Shown: positions 8,122 to 16,243 of the stretch, one piece after another
Position numbering within the stretch: the stretch's first letter is position 1
Layout of the letters: each line of letters opens with the position of its first letter
From: Clostridiales bacterium
GTDB lineage: Bacteria > Bacillota > Clostridia > Lachnospirales > WQUN01
DNA: 34,350 nt
Assembly (NCBI GenBank): GCA_031282635.1
Contig: JAITDJ010000071.1
Span: 1-34,350, forward strand
Direction: 5' to 3'
Position numbers and translations under genes: made by a program
The notes under the pieces: generated by a model
Database searches by the model: none
Told to the model about the DNA's origin: nothing
What the model saw: the letters and a program-made list of their open reading frames with translations, nothing else

Positions 8122-9296
8122 ATCGGAACTTTGTGGCGGATGCAATCAAAAACATGCCTTTCTCTGGTATACGCAAATTTTTCGACGTAGCCAAACAGAT
8201 CGAAGACGTGGTGTCGCTGGGCATCGGCGAGCCCGATTTTGATACGCCTTGGAATATCCGCGAGGAAGCGATCTATCAGCTGGAGCGCGGCAACACGATT
8301 TACACGTCCAACGCTGGTCTGATGGAACTGCGCGAGGCCATATCCGTTTATATGCGCAATAATTTCTCGCTGTATTACAGGCCGGCCGATCAGATCCTGG
8401 TGACGGCCGGCGCCAGTGAGGATATAGATATTTCGCTGCGCGCCATAGTCAACCCGGGCGACGAGGTGCTGCTGCCCGAGCCGTGTTTTGTCGCGTATAA
8501 GCCCTGTATACTGATGGCCGGCGGCGTCCCCGTGGTTATTGAGACAAAAGCGGAGAATGATTTCCGTTTAACACCCGGCGATATTCTGCCGCGTGTTACG
8601 AACAAAACCAAGGCTATTCTGCTGTCGTACCCCACAAACCCCACCGGCGCGGTGATGGAAAAAACCGACTATGAGCGCATAGCGAATATTTTTCTCGAGA
8701 GGGACATATTGGTCATAAGCGACGAGATCTACGCTGAACTGACGTACGGTTCCAAACATATCAGCATCGCGGCTTTGCCGGGCATGGCTGAACAAACGAT
8801 CGTAATAGGCGGTTTTTCGAAAGCGTTTTCTATGACCGGCTGGCGGTTGGGCTATAGCTGCGGACCCGCAGAGATCATTAACGCCATGCTGAAGATCCAC
8901 CAGTATATACTGATGTGCGCCCCCACCGTAAGCCAGTACGCTGGCGTGGAAGCCCTTGCCGGCGGCATGGCCGGAGTCAGGCGCATGCGCGAGGAGTATA
9001 ACGCCCGCAGACGCGTAATGGTAAACGGCTTTCGCGCGATGGGGATGGACTGTTTCGAACCCAGAGGCGCGTTTTATGTATTCCCTTCCATAAAAAAGAC
9101 CGGCCTTTCCAGCGAGGAATTCTGTACACGGCTGCTGTTTGAGGAAAAAGTGGCCGTGGTGCCGGGAAACGCCTTCGGCGCAAGCGGCGAGGGCTTTGTC
9201 CGCTGCTCATACGCGGCTTCAATGGAAAACCTGCGCGAAGCGCTGCGCCGTATAAAATCATTTTTGCGTAAACTTGCCAACGAGCACGGGCAATAA
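8118..9296 (+). CDS. PLP-dependent class I/II aminotransferase
   Basis: 392 residues, fold type I. The Schiff-base lysine is K235 in SKAFSMTGWRLGY. Other conserved blocks are the N-terminal GIGEPDFDTP, YPTNPTGAV with the cofactor-ring contacts, SDEIYAELTY, and the C-terminal VRCSYA substrate-carboxylate arginine. It transfers amino groups between an amino acid and a keto acid in the cytoplasm. Likely substrates are alanine, aspartate or aromatic amino acids, but the sequence does not decide between them. The start is GTG at 8118, overlapping the regulator's stop, so the two are translationally coupled. The pair resembles alaR-alaT in Bacillus, which would favour alanine. Confidence 0.92.
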   Translation: MNRNFVADAIKNMPFSGIRKFFDVAKQIEDVVSLGIGEPDFDTPWNIREEAIYQLERGNTIYTSNAGLMELREAISVYMRNNFSLYYRPADQILVTAGASEDIDISLRAIVNPGDEVLLPEPCFVAYKPCILMAGGVPVVIETKAENDFRLTPGDILPRVTNKTKAILLSYPTNPTGAVMEKTDYERIANIFLERDILVISDEIYAELTYGSKHISIAALPGMAEQTIVIGGFSKAFSMTGWRLGYSCGPAEIINAMLKIHQYILMCAPTVSQYAGVEALAGGMAGVRRMREEYNARRRVMVNGFRAMGMDCFEPRGAFYVFPSIKKTGLSSEEFCTRLLFEEKVAVVPGNAFGASGEGFVRCSYAASMENLREALRRIKSFLRKLANEHGQ

Positions 9297-9322
9297 AAAT
9301 ATTGAAATTGCAGATAATATTG

Positions 9323-9351
9323 TTGACGTTAATGACGAATATGTGTATTAT
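9323..9351 (+). promoter_or_regulatory. rpsU promoter
   Basis: TTGACG (9323-9328), a 17-base spacer and TATTAT (9346-9351). The predicted leader of about 95 bases before the GTG at 9451 is G-rich and can fold (for example GCGGC near 9412 with GCCGC near 9430). I recognise no named riboswitch or ribosomal-protein leader. Confidence 0.8.
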
Positions 9352-9450
9352 AGTTGAGAAGGAAGACTCTCGCCGCATGGGGCGTGGGGGGCTTATTCTT
9401 GTCAGTTAAGCGGCTGAACGTCCGCATGGCCGCCGGAGGGAGGGAGATTT

Positions 9451-9627
9451 GTGTCAGAAGTAAAGGTTAAAGAGAATGAAACCTTGGACAGCGCGCTTAA
9501 ACGTTTTAAAAGGAGCTGTGCCAAAGCCGGAATAATGGGTGAAGTACGCAAAAGGGAACATTATGATAAACCCAGCGTCCGCCGGAAAAAGAAATCCGAG
9601 GCCGCAAGAAAACGTAAATTTAATTAA
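9451..9627 (+). CDS. rpsU: 30S ribosomal protein bS21
   Basis: A 58-residue protein starting with GTG after a strong GGAGGGAGGGAG ribosome binding site. The translation ([19 protein letters not shown]..., then [20 protein letters not shown] and a Lys/Arg-rich tail with [13 protein letters not shown]) is unmistakable for S21, a small-subunit protein that helps initiation on mRNAs with Shine-Dalgarno sites. It has its own promoter and terminator, so it is a single-gene unit. In many Firmicutes rpsU is linked to a yqeY-type gene; here it is not. Confidence 0.97.
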   Translation: MSEVKVKENETLDSALKRFKRSCAKAGIMGEVRKREHYDKPSVRRKKKSEAARKRKFN

Positions 9628-9708
9628 GGCTTATGAACACACTTCCGTTTCGCGTCGGTCGCGTACGGAGCATAATTCCTTGTGCGACCGTGCGTATAAT
9701 AGAAGAAT

Positions 9709-9756
9709 GCGCCCATCAAACAGTCCGGCTGGCCGGACGCTGACGGGCGCGTTTTT
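9709..9756 (+). terminator. rpsU terminator
   Basis: Two-tier hairpin: GCGCCC (9709-9714) with GGGCGC (9745-9750), and inside it GTCCGGC (9723-9729) with GCCGGAC (9732-9738), followed by GTTTTTATTTT. This is a strong intrinsic terminator for rpsU that reaches almost to the convergent membrane-protein gene. Confidence 0.9.
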
Positions 9757-9759
9757 ATT

Positions 9760-11724
9760 TTACTGATTGTTCCTAAGAACATTGATTACGGCAGTATTAA
9801 ACGCTTCAACATTTTCTTTGGGGATATCCAATATGTATATTAAATTATTTACACCGTCAAGCTCTTCACTGTATTTTCCTGCCTGCCCATAGTGTTCAGC
9901 CGATTCAACAGCCGAAAGCACATCGCTGATCTTCTCGCCTTGTTGAATAATTACGCGTAAATCTTTGGAATAATCCGTGAATTTTTCAAGATTATTTATC
10001 GTATACTCTATGATGGCTTCCGGGGGTTCCGCGTTATACCAGGTTTTGCTTGCCAAATAGCTGACATTTTCCTTTGGAAAATCCATCAGATACAGAGCCG
10101 CTACCCCGAACGCCGATTCGGGCGCTATGAGATAATTCTTCAGCAATGGTCTTGATATGTCCTTACGTTTGAATTCATCACGTTTCATTTTCGCTGACGG
10201 CGGATTAATCCCTATAATCGCGTCCTGTATCATCCGCATGGCGCCAACGTCATTACGCCTGTTTAAGTATTGAGACCTTGGGTTTGAGGTTACCTTCACC
10301 ATATCTCTGAAGCCTGTCGCGGCGCCTGCCGTGATCATGACTAAAATGACGCCTATTGCCGTAATTCGTATATATTTTGATCTGTCGGCGTTGATTTTTA
10401 AAATTACGTCAACGGTGTATACAACAGCCAAAATCCAAACAGGCGTGGAAATATAAAGCCTGTAATCATAAAAAGGCACAATAACCAACGACGCGGCCGG
10501 CAACAGGCACATGATAAATATATCATAGCGTTTGCGTATAAACGCCGCCGTCATACCGGCAAAAACCAAACCCGAGTGCCATGGGCTAATCAGCGGATAA
10601 CCCGCCATGTATTGCTTACCATCCCCTTTTGAGGTAAAAACCGCCGCCAAAAAATTTTGCATATTACTTAACAGGAGGGAAAAACCGCCGTTGCTAAAAT
10701 TTTTAAAAAAATTCTTGATCAGCTCACCCTCACGTGAATCATAGACATTGGGAAATGCTGCTATAAACGCTAAAAATGGTGTAAACCCTATGAGGAAGCC
10801 TCCTAAAAACCATGCTGGAAGCGAAAATTTTTCTTTTATTTCATGAACACTTTTTATTTTTAATCTCTTCAGATTAAATAAAATATAAAGTACAGCTGCG
10901 GCGATTATCCCATAAACATACTGCTTGCCGGTTTTTCCGCTGCCGGCGCACAGGGCTGTGAACACACCCGCGAGACCGGCTTTTGCCGCGGATTTTTCCT
11001 GCGTCGCGCAGCAGGTAATAAAATAAATCGAAATAATCATAAGCGTAGGCGCCATGGCGTACCTTTCGCCCATATAGGTATGCGCGAAATGATACGGATT
11101 CAATGTAAGCAACATACCCGCCAGCAAAGCCAAATCGTAAGACTTGAACAGACGCCTCGCGGTCAGCGCTGTGAATATTACGGCAATATAACCTAATACC
11201 GCGCAGGCAAAATTAAGTATAAGAGCGTTATACCCTAAAATCTGAAAAAACGGCAGAAGATACCATCCAAATAACAATTCCCGCACATTACCCAGTACAA
11301 AATCATCATACATTACAACCTGTACCTGCGGAAGAGCGGATTGCACATAACGCCTCATGTAATACACATCCCAAGCGGCGTCGTCATAATAGCCGTTTTC
11401 ATTCCATGGGGATATGGGATAATTCATATATCTTATAAGAAAATAAAATATTGTCAATCCGCCGATCAGATACAGCATTTTCTTCCATTCTCGTTCCATA
11501 TTCTGGCTAAAGAATTTTTTGTCAGAATTCTCCGATAACGCATCTCTTCTGTACGCGGTTATAAAAAGCGCCGACATTGACGCTATCCAAAATATCCATG
11601 AATCCCTGTCCTGCAGAATGCTCCCTTTAAAATACAAATGGGCTATCAGAAAAGCGCCGGCGGCCAGTATTCCCGTTATTATGAACGCGATACGCTTTCT
11701 AGCCCAAGATATCATTTTATTCAT
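9760..11724 (-). CDS. Polytopic membrane protein, GT-C glycosyltransferase-like
   Basis: 654 residues. After two N-terminal membrane segments comes an extracytoplasmic loop with acidic residues (YYDDAAWDVYYMRRY, about residue 115), then about nine more hydrophobic segments to about residue 460, and a soluble C-terminal domain of about 190 residues. The membrane block followed by an outside domain, with an Asp-rich first loop, resembles GT-C transferases (ArnT/PMT/GT39-like) that use lipid-linked sugars. I cannot identify a specific family, so donor and acceptor are unknown. The start has AGGAGC 8 bases upstream. It is transcribed alone, convergent to rpsU and divergent from ispF. Confidence 0.55.
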   Translation of the reverse strand: MNKMISWARKRIAFIITGILAAGAFLIAHLYFKGSILQDRDSWIFWIASMSALFITAYRRDALSENSDKKFFSQNMEREWKKMLYLIGGLTIFYFLIRYMNYPISPWNENGYYDDAAWDVYYMRRYVQSALPQVQVVMYDDFVLGNVRELLFGWYLLPFFQILGYNALILNFACAVLGYIAVIFTALTARRLFKSYDLALLAGMLLTLNPYHFAHTYMGERYAMAPTLMIISIYFITCCATQEKSAAKAGLAGVFTALCAGSGKTGKQYVYGIIAAAVLYILFNLKRLKIKSVHEIKEKFSLPAWFLGGFLIGFTPFLAFIAAFPNVYDSREGELIKNFFKNFSNGGFSLLLSNMQNFLAAVFTSKGDGKQYMAGYPLISPWHSGLVFAGMTAAFIRKRYDIFIMCLLPAASLVIVPFYDYRLYISTPVWILAVVYTVDVILKINADRSKYIRITAIGVILVMITAGAATGFRDMVKVTSNPRSQYLNRRNDVGAMRMIQDAIIGINPPSAKMKRDEFKRKDISRPLLKNYLIAPESAFGVAALYLMDFPKENVSYLASKTWYNAEPPEAIIEYTINNLEKFTDYSKDLRVIIQQGEKISDVLSAVESAEHYGQAGKYSEELDGVNNLIYILDIPKENVEAFNTAVINVLRNNQ

Positions 11725-11755
11725 ATTAACGCTCCTATCGTGTATATTCGTTAAT

Positions 11756-11783
11756 ATTATACATCTTATTCAAAAGCGATCAA
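11756..11783 (-). promoter_or_regulatory. Promoter for the membrane-protein gene
   Basis: On the minus strand TTGATC (plus-strand 11778-11783), a 16-base spacer and TATAAT (plus-strand 11756-11761), about 32 bases from the ATG. It abuts the 14-bp direct repeat at 11783-11812. Confidence 0.6.
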
Positions 11784-11812
11784 TGGAAATTTATATTCAT
11801 GGAAATTTATAT
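11783..11812. repeat. Perfect 14-bp direct repeat in a divergent promoter region
   Basis: ATGGAAATTTATAT occurs at 11783-11796 and again at 11799-11812 (period 16). It touches the -35 box of the leftward promoter. This may be a regulator binding site or simple A/T-rich duplication. Confidence 0.6.
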
Positions 11813-11893
11813 AGATTTCCAAAAACGCATTTTTTCCTTGTAAGGCTGAACACGGTATGATAAACTCTACTTACTTGATATAGAGGTGACTTT

Positions 11894-12391
11894 ATGCGCA
11901 TTGGCAACGGATATGACGTACATCGGCTTCTTTCGGGACGCAGGTTAATATTGGGCGGTGTGGAGATACCTCACCCAACCGGATTGTCAGGCCATTCCGA
12001 CGCGGACGTTCTCGTTCATGCGATAATAGACGCATGCCTGGGCGCGGCTGGTCTGGGCGATATCGGCGTGCACTTCCCTGACGACAGCCTCGCGTACGAG
12101 GGCATATCCAGTCTGACATTGCTTGAACGCGTACGGGACAAGTTGTCCCTCAACGGCTTTGAAATAGTGAATATTGATTGTGTAATAGTCGCCGAACGCC
12201 CCAAACTTTCGCCTTTTATACCCGAAATGCGCGAAAATATTTCCCTTTGCCTTAAAACAGAGGAATCACGGGTTAATATCAAAGCGACGACTGAGGAGGG
12301 CCTGGGGTTTACCGGCGCGGAAGAAGGCATTTCGGCATGGGCTGTCTGCCTGCTGGATACCGCGCCTTATTGGAAGGCCGCCTCTGAATGA
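11894..12391 (+). CDS. ispF: 2-C-methyl-D-erythritol 2,4-cyclodiphosphate synthase
   Basis: Fifth step of the non-mevalonate (MEP) isoprenoid pathway, acting as a soluble homotrimer with zinc. 165 residues, the usual length. Zinc ligands D8, H10 and H42 are visible in GYDVHR and GHSDADVLVHAI, and the substrate-binding KATTEEGLGFTG is intact. The start has GAGGTGAC 5 bases upstream. Its stop lies 24 bases before the cysS start. In Bacillus ispF lies in the same neighbourhood (ispD-ispF-gltX-cysE-cysS); here gltX and cysE are absent. Confidence 0.97.
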   Translation: MRIGNGYDVHRLLSGRRLILGGVEIPHPTGLSGHSDADVLVHAIIDACLGAAGLGDIGVHFPDDSLAYEGISSLTLLERVRDKLSLNGFEIVNIDCVIVAERPKLSPFIPEMRENISLCLKTEESRVNIKATTEEGLGFTGAEEGISAWAVCLLDTAPYWKAASE

Positions 12392-12414
12392 GGCGGCTTA
12401 TTTTGGAGGATTCT

Positions 12415-13809
12415 ATGAAAATATACAATACCATGTCCAGGAAAAAGGAGGATTTTCTGCCTCTTATAGAAAATACCGTAAATATGTACGTCTGCGGACC
12501 TACCGTTTACGATCTGATCCATATCGGGAATGCGCGCCCGATGGCTGTATTTGATACGGTTCGCCGGTATTTTATGTACAAAGGCGTTAGAGTGAATTAT
12601 GTACAGAATTTCACTGATGTAGACGACAGAATCATCAACCGAGCCAACAAACTGGGAGTTTCCTCCGAATCCGTGGCGGAAGCGAATATAGCGGAGGCCG
12701 TTACGGACATGCGCGGGCTTAACTGCCTGGAATCGACGGTCGCGCCGCGTGTGACGCGAGAAATGGACGGCATTATCGAAATGATCCGGACGTTGATTGA
12801 CAAGGGGTACGCCTATGCCCTTAACGGCTCGGTATATTACAGCACCCGTTCGTTTGAGCGGTATGGTGTCCTGTCCGGCAAGAACATAAACGACTTAACC
12901 GCCGGGGCGCGCGTTGAGATAAACGACGAAAAGCGAGACGTTATGGATTTTGTGCTTTGGAAACCATATAAACCCGGCGAGCCCAAGTGGGATTCGCCTT
13001 GGGGCCCCGGTCGGCCGGGATGGCATATCGAGTGCTCGGTTATGGCTAAGAAATACCTGGGCGATACATTTGATATACACGCCGGTGGAGAGGATCTCAT
13101 ATTCCCGCACCATGAAAATGAAATCGCGCAGAGCGAGGCGGCTAACGGAAAGACCTTTGCCCGTTATTGGATGCATGTGGGCTATATTAATATAGATGAT
13201 ATAAAGATGTCTAAATCTCTGGGGAATTTTTTTACACTGCGCGAAGTGGCTAAAGCTTTTTCATATGAGGTTGTCCGTTTTTTCATTCTAAGCGCGCATT
13301 ACCGGAGTCCCATTAATTTCAGCGACAGCTTGCTGCAAGCCGCGAAAAACGGGCTTGAACGCCTGAAAAACAGTGCGAGACTGATAAAATACGCTGTGGA
13401 AAACGGTAATGAAACGCCTTTAAGCGGTGAAGACGCGGTTAATTACGAAATCGCGGAATTTGTCCGGCGCTTTGAAGAAAGCATGGACGATGACTTTAAT
13501 ACCGCCAACGCCATTACAGCCATTTTTGATTTAGTTACTTTTGCCAATACACAAGTTTCCAAGCCTGTCTCAAAAACCCGCGCTATGTCGCTGCTTGACA
13601 CACTGACCCAATTATGCGGCATTTTAGGCCTGAAGCTGTTAAATGACACCCAGGCGGACACATCCGAGATCGATGCTTTAATTACAAAACGGCAGGAAGC
13701 GCGCAAGGCAAGGGATTTTAAAACAGCCGACGCTATACGCGAAACGCTGTCGGATAAGGGCGTTGTGCTGGAGGACAGGCCGGACGGCGTTCGATGGTCG
13801 TTTAAATGA
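12415..13809 (+). CDS. cysS: Cysteinyl-tRNA synthetase
   Basis: Charges tRNA-Cys in the cytoplasm. 464 residues, class I synthetase. Zinc ligand C27 sits in CGPTVYD, the HIGH signature appears as HIGN (36-39), the further zinc ligands are in ECSVM and GGEDLIFPHHENE, and the second signature KMSKS is K264-S268. The preferred start is the ATG at 12415 with TTGGAGGA 5 bases upstream, rather than the longer frame from 12388, which would overlap ispF and add nine unconserved residues. The stop overlaps mrnC (ATGA). Confidence 0.97.
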   Translation: MKIYNTMSRKKEDFLPLIENTVNMYVCGPTVYDLIHIGNARPMAVFDTVRRYFMYKGVRVNYVQNFTDVDDRIINRANKLGVSSESVAEANIAEAVTDMRGLNCLESTVAPRVTREMDGIIEMIRTLIDKGYAYALNGSVYYSTRSFERYGVLSGKNINDLTAGARVEINDEKRDVMDFVLWKPYKPGEPKWDSPWGPGRPGWHIECSVMAKKYLGDTFDIHAGGEDLIFPHHENEIAQSEAANGKTFARYWMHVGYINIDDIKMSKSLGNFFTLREVAKAFSYEVVRFFILSAHYRSPINFSDSLLQAAKNGLERLKNSARLIKYAVENGNETPLSGEDAVNYEIAEFVRRFEESMDDDFNTANAITAIFDLVTFANTQVSKPVSKTRAMSLLDTLTQLCGILGLKLLNDTQADTSEIDALITKRQEARKARDFKTADAIRETLSDKGVVLEDRPDGVRWSFK

Positions 13810-14198
13810 GGCCGGAAGAGTATTCGCCGTTGAACCTGGCGTACCTGGGAGACGCCGTGTTTGAACTGATGGTGAGAGAAACCCTTGTCGCGGGCAGCTC
13901 GGAAAACGTATGCGGTTTGTTTCGCAGAGCCAAAGCCTATGTCTGCGCGTCCGCTCAAAGCCAGTCTTATTTTCGCCTGTTTGATCGGCTGTCGCCCAGC
14001 GAACAGCGCGTAGCCAAGCGCGGACGCAACTCAAAACCCGGCGGTAAGGCGAAAAACGCCAGCGTGATGGAATATCAGCACGCTACCGGTCTGGAAGCAT
14101 TATTCGGCTATTTATATTTATCCGGTAAGTCGGACAGGTTAAAAGAACTTTTCGCGATGTGTGTTCCGACTGAGGTGGAATCGAATGAAAAACAATAA
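13806..14198 (+). CDS. mrnC: Mini-ribonuclease 3
   Basis: 130 residues, an RNase III catalytic domain without the RNA-binding domain. It matures 23S rRNA ends in Firmicutes. The catalytic block LAYLGDAVFELMVRE is near the N-terminus, and the second block EALFGYLYLSG near residue 100 supplies the second metal-binding acidic position. The start overlaps the cysS stop. The placement between cysS and rlmB is the conserved Bacillus/Clostridium order (yazC). Confidence 0.94.
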   Translation: MRPEEYSPLNLAYLGDAVFELMVRETLVAGSSENVCGLFRRAKAYVCASAQSQSYFRLFDRLSPSEQRVAKRGRNSKPGGKAKNASVMEYQHATGLEALFGYLYLSGKSDRLKELFAMCVPTEVESNEKQ

Positions 14199-14970
14199 GA
14201 GGCGTGATGACGCGAAGGAAACGCCCCAATTAATACTGACAGGGCGCAACGCTATCCTGGAAGCCCTTAACCATGAAAAGCCCATAGATAAGATATTATT
14301 AAGGCGCGGCAATGTTGAGGGCACTCTGCGCGTCATAGCGGCAAAAGCCCGCGAACGCGGCATTGTACTCCAGGAAGTAGATAAAATAAAACTGGATGAG
14401 CTCTCCGAATCCGCCAGCCATCAGGGCGTGGTAGGCGTATGCCCGGCTAAAGGGTATGTTGAAATAGAAGAAATACTGAATTACGCCGAATCCAAAAGTG
14501 AAGACCCGTTTGTCATTCTGTTGGACGGCATAATGGATCCGCGTAATCTGGGCGCCATACTGCGTTCCGCGGAGGCTGCGGGCGTACACGGCGTCATTCT
14601 GCCTAAACGCCGTGCGGTCGGCCTAACATCCGTCGTGGCGAAAACATCTTCCGGCGCCATCGAACATATTTTGATCAGCCGGGTCACGAACCTGTCCGAC
14701 ACGGTGACGCAGTTAAAAAAACGTGGTCTCTGGATTGCCTGCGCGGATATGAACGGCAATGATCTGTATACCGCGGATTTATCGGGTCCTATCGCGCTGA
14801 TAATCGGTTCAGAGGGAACCGGCGTGGGCCGCCTGCTTGCTCAAAATTCCGACTTTACCGTTAAAATCCCCATGCATGGGCATATTGACTCACTAAACGC
14901 GTCTGTGGCGGCGGGTATCCTGATGTATGAAATCGTCCGCATCCGCAGGTTCAAGAGCTCGGCCCCGTGA
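14185..14970 (+). CDS. rlmB: 23S rRNA (guanosine-2'-O-)-methyltransferase, RlmB/TrmH type
   Basis: SPOUT-class methyltransferase that modifies 23S rRNA with S-adenosylmethionine. About 261 residues: an N-terminal substrate-binding domain (ILTGRNAILEAL) and the knotted catalytic domain with LDGIMDPRNLGAILRSAEA, IIGSEGTGVGRL and the C-terminal IPMHGHIDSLNASVAAGI. I chose the ATG at 14185, with TGAGGTGG 6 bases upstream. It begins 14 bases inside mrnC, so the genes overlap. The stop overlaps the next gene (GTGA). It corresponds to yacO in the Bacillus cluster. Confidence 0.95.
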   Translation: MKNNKRRDDAKETPQLILTGRNAILEALNHEKPIDKILLRRGNVEGTLRVIAAKARERGIVLQEVDKIKLDELSESASHQGVVGVCPAKGYVEIEEILNYAESKSEDPFVILLDGIMDPRNLGAILRSAEAAGVHGVILPKRRAVGLTSVVAKTSSGAIEHILISRVTNLSDTVTQLKKRGLWIACADMNGNDLYTADLSGPIALIIGSEGTGVGRLLAQNSDFTVKIPMHGHIDSLNASVAAGILMYEIVRIRRFKSSAP

Positions 14971-15491
14971 GCAGGCGCTCGGAATACCTGTTGGTGGACG
15001 GTTATAATGTTATTTTCGCGTGGAACGACCTGCGCGTGGCCGCCGAAGCGTCGCTGGAGGACGCGCGGATTAAGCTGCTGGATATTCTATGCGATTACCA
15101 AGGATATAAACAGAATTATGTGATCGCCGTATTCGACGCGCATCAGGTGCGAGGCGGCGTGGGGTCTGTCGAGGCTTATAATAATATACAGGTTGTTTTT
15201 ACAAAGGAGGCGGAAACCGCGGACAACTTTATTGAGCGGACGGCGGCCGCGCTGGCCAAACGCGATAAGGTGCGCGTAGTCACTTCCGATTACACAGAAC
15301 AAATTATTATTATGGGGCGAGGGGCTATACGCGTTTCCGTCAACGACTTTCGGCGGGAGGTTGAAACGCTGCGTTCGGATGCCCAAAAACGATTCTTAAA
15401 CAAAAGGCCCGTAAAGGCGAACCCGTTAATGGATCTGCTGGACGAAAAGACCGCCAAGCTGCTTGAACAGATGAGGCGCAATCAGGAGTGA
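14967..15491 (+). CDS. rae1: NYN-domain ribosome-associated mRNA endonuclease (YacP/Rae1)
   Basis: 174 residues with a PIN/NYN fold. Acidic catalytic positions are visible in LLVDGYNVIFAW near the N-terminus and in TKEAETADNFIERT and VTSDYTEQ in the middle. In Bacillus the orthologue (Rae1/YacP) enters the ribosomal A site and cuts specific mRNAs. The GTG start overlaps the rlmB stop and the stop lies next to sigH, the conserved gene order. Function is assigned from family and position. Confidence 0.92.
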   Translation: MSRRSEYLLVDGYNVIFAWNDLRVAAEASLEDARIKLLDILCDYQGYKQNYVIAVFDAHQVRGGVGSVEAYNNIQVVFTKEAETADNFIERTAAALAKRDKVRVVTSDYTEQIIIMGRGAIRVSVNDFRREVETLRSDAQKRFLNKRPVKANPLMDLLDEKTAKLLEQMRRNQE

Positions 15492-15493
15492 TT

Positions 15494-16054
15494 ATGACCG
15501 ACGAAGAGGTAATAGAAGAAATAAAGGCCGGCAGTTCCCCCGCGACCGACGCGCTGATCACGAAATATAAAAGCCTGGTAAAAATAAAAGCCGGCGCATA
15601 TTTTATTGTCGGCGCCGACAAGGAGGATATCATACAGGAGGGTATGATTGGGCTTTTTAAATCTATCCGTAATTTCGACCCCGCCAGGGGGATTCCGTTC
15701 AGGGTATTCGCGGAAATATGTATCAACCGTCAGATAATCGCGGCGGTAAAAGCCGGCGCGCGTCAGAAGCATATACCGCTGAACTCAAGTATGCCATTGA
15801 GCCGGACCGCGGCCTTATCTAAAAAGTGGATCGCGGATCCGGAACAAATGCTGATATGCCGAGAAGACAGGAATTACATAAAAGAGCGTCTGCTATCCGC
15901 GTTAAGCGCGATGGAGCTGCGTATTCTGAGCCTGCGTTTGTCCGGATTAAGCTATGCCGAAATTGCAGGCCGCATTAATTGCGGAGTTAAATCTATAGAC
16001 AACGCGTTGCGGCGCGTAAGGCGTAAAGCGGAGAAACTATTGAAAAGCGAATAA
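15494..16054 (+). CDS. sigH: RNA polymerase sigma-H factor
   Basis: 186 residues, sigma-70-like, with region 2 (ADKEDIIQEGMIGLFKSIRNFDP, core binding and -10 recognition) and a C-terminal region 4 helix-turn-helix (LSGLSYAEIAGRINCGVKSIDNALRRVRRKAE). The position right after rae1 identifies it as Spo0H/SigH, which switches on stationary-phase and early sporulation genes. I chose the ATG at 15494, with CAGGAG 5 bases upstream; GTG 15488 is an alternative in the same frame. In Bacillus the next genes are rpmG, secE and nusG. Here the cluster ends at sigH. Confidence 0.94.
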   Translation: MTDEEVIEEIKAGSSPATDALITKYKSLVKIKAGAYFIVGADKEDIIQEGMIGLFKSIRNFDPARGIPFRVFAEICINRQIIAAVKAGARQKHIPLNSSMPLSRTAALSKKWIADPEQMLICREDRNYIKERLLSALSAMELRILSLRLSGLSYAEIAGRINCGVKSIDNALRRVRRKAEKLLKSE

Positions 16055-16243
16055 TTGAATTGCTAAATAAAACAGGCCGATAGTCCAAAAGGCTGGTATA
16101 CGCCCGTTCCGCTCTGCCTAAAAGTTACTATCGCCGCGCGTAAGCGAGGCGGGCGTACGCCGAGTGAGGGAATCGGGAATCCGATTCCCGACGGGCTCTT
16201 GGGACGCGGCCGGGGCGCGGCCCCTGCGTCTGGCCATCGCATA
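16055..16243. repeat. GC-rich intergenic stretch with dyads between sigH and the JetC-like gene
   Basis: Between the convergent genes lie TCGGGAAT-CCG-ATTCCCGA (about 16168-16186) and a GC-rich stem in which GACGC pairs with GCGTC around GGGGC/GCCCC (about 16202-16230). No T-run follows, so neither is a clean terminator. The dense dyads resemble dispersed extragenic repeats and sit exactly where the JetC-like frame breaks off. Confidence 0.45.

Noticed and set aside
9352-9450. Known riboswitch or S21 leader motif upstream of rpsU
   Set aside because: The leader can fold but I cannot match it to any named family; noted only as a leader.
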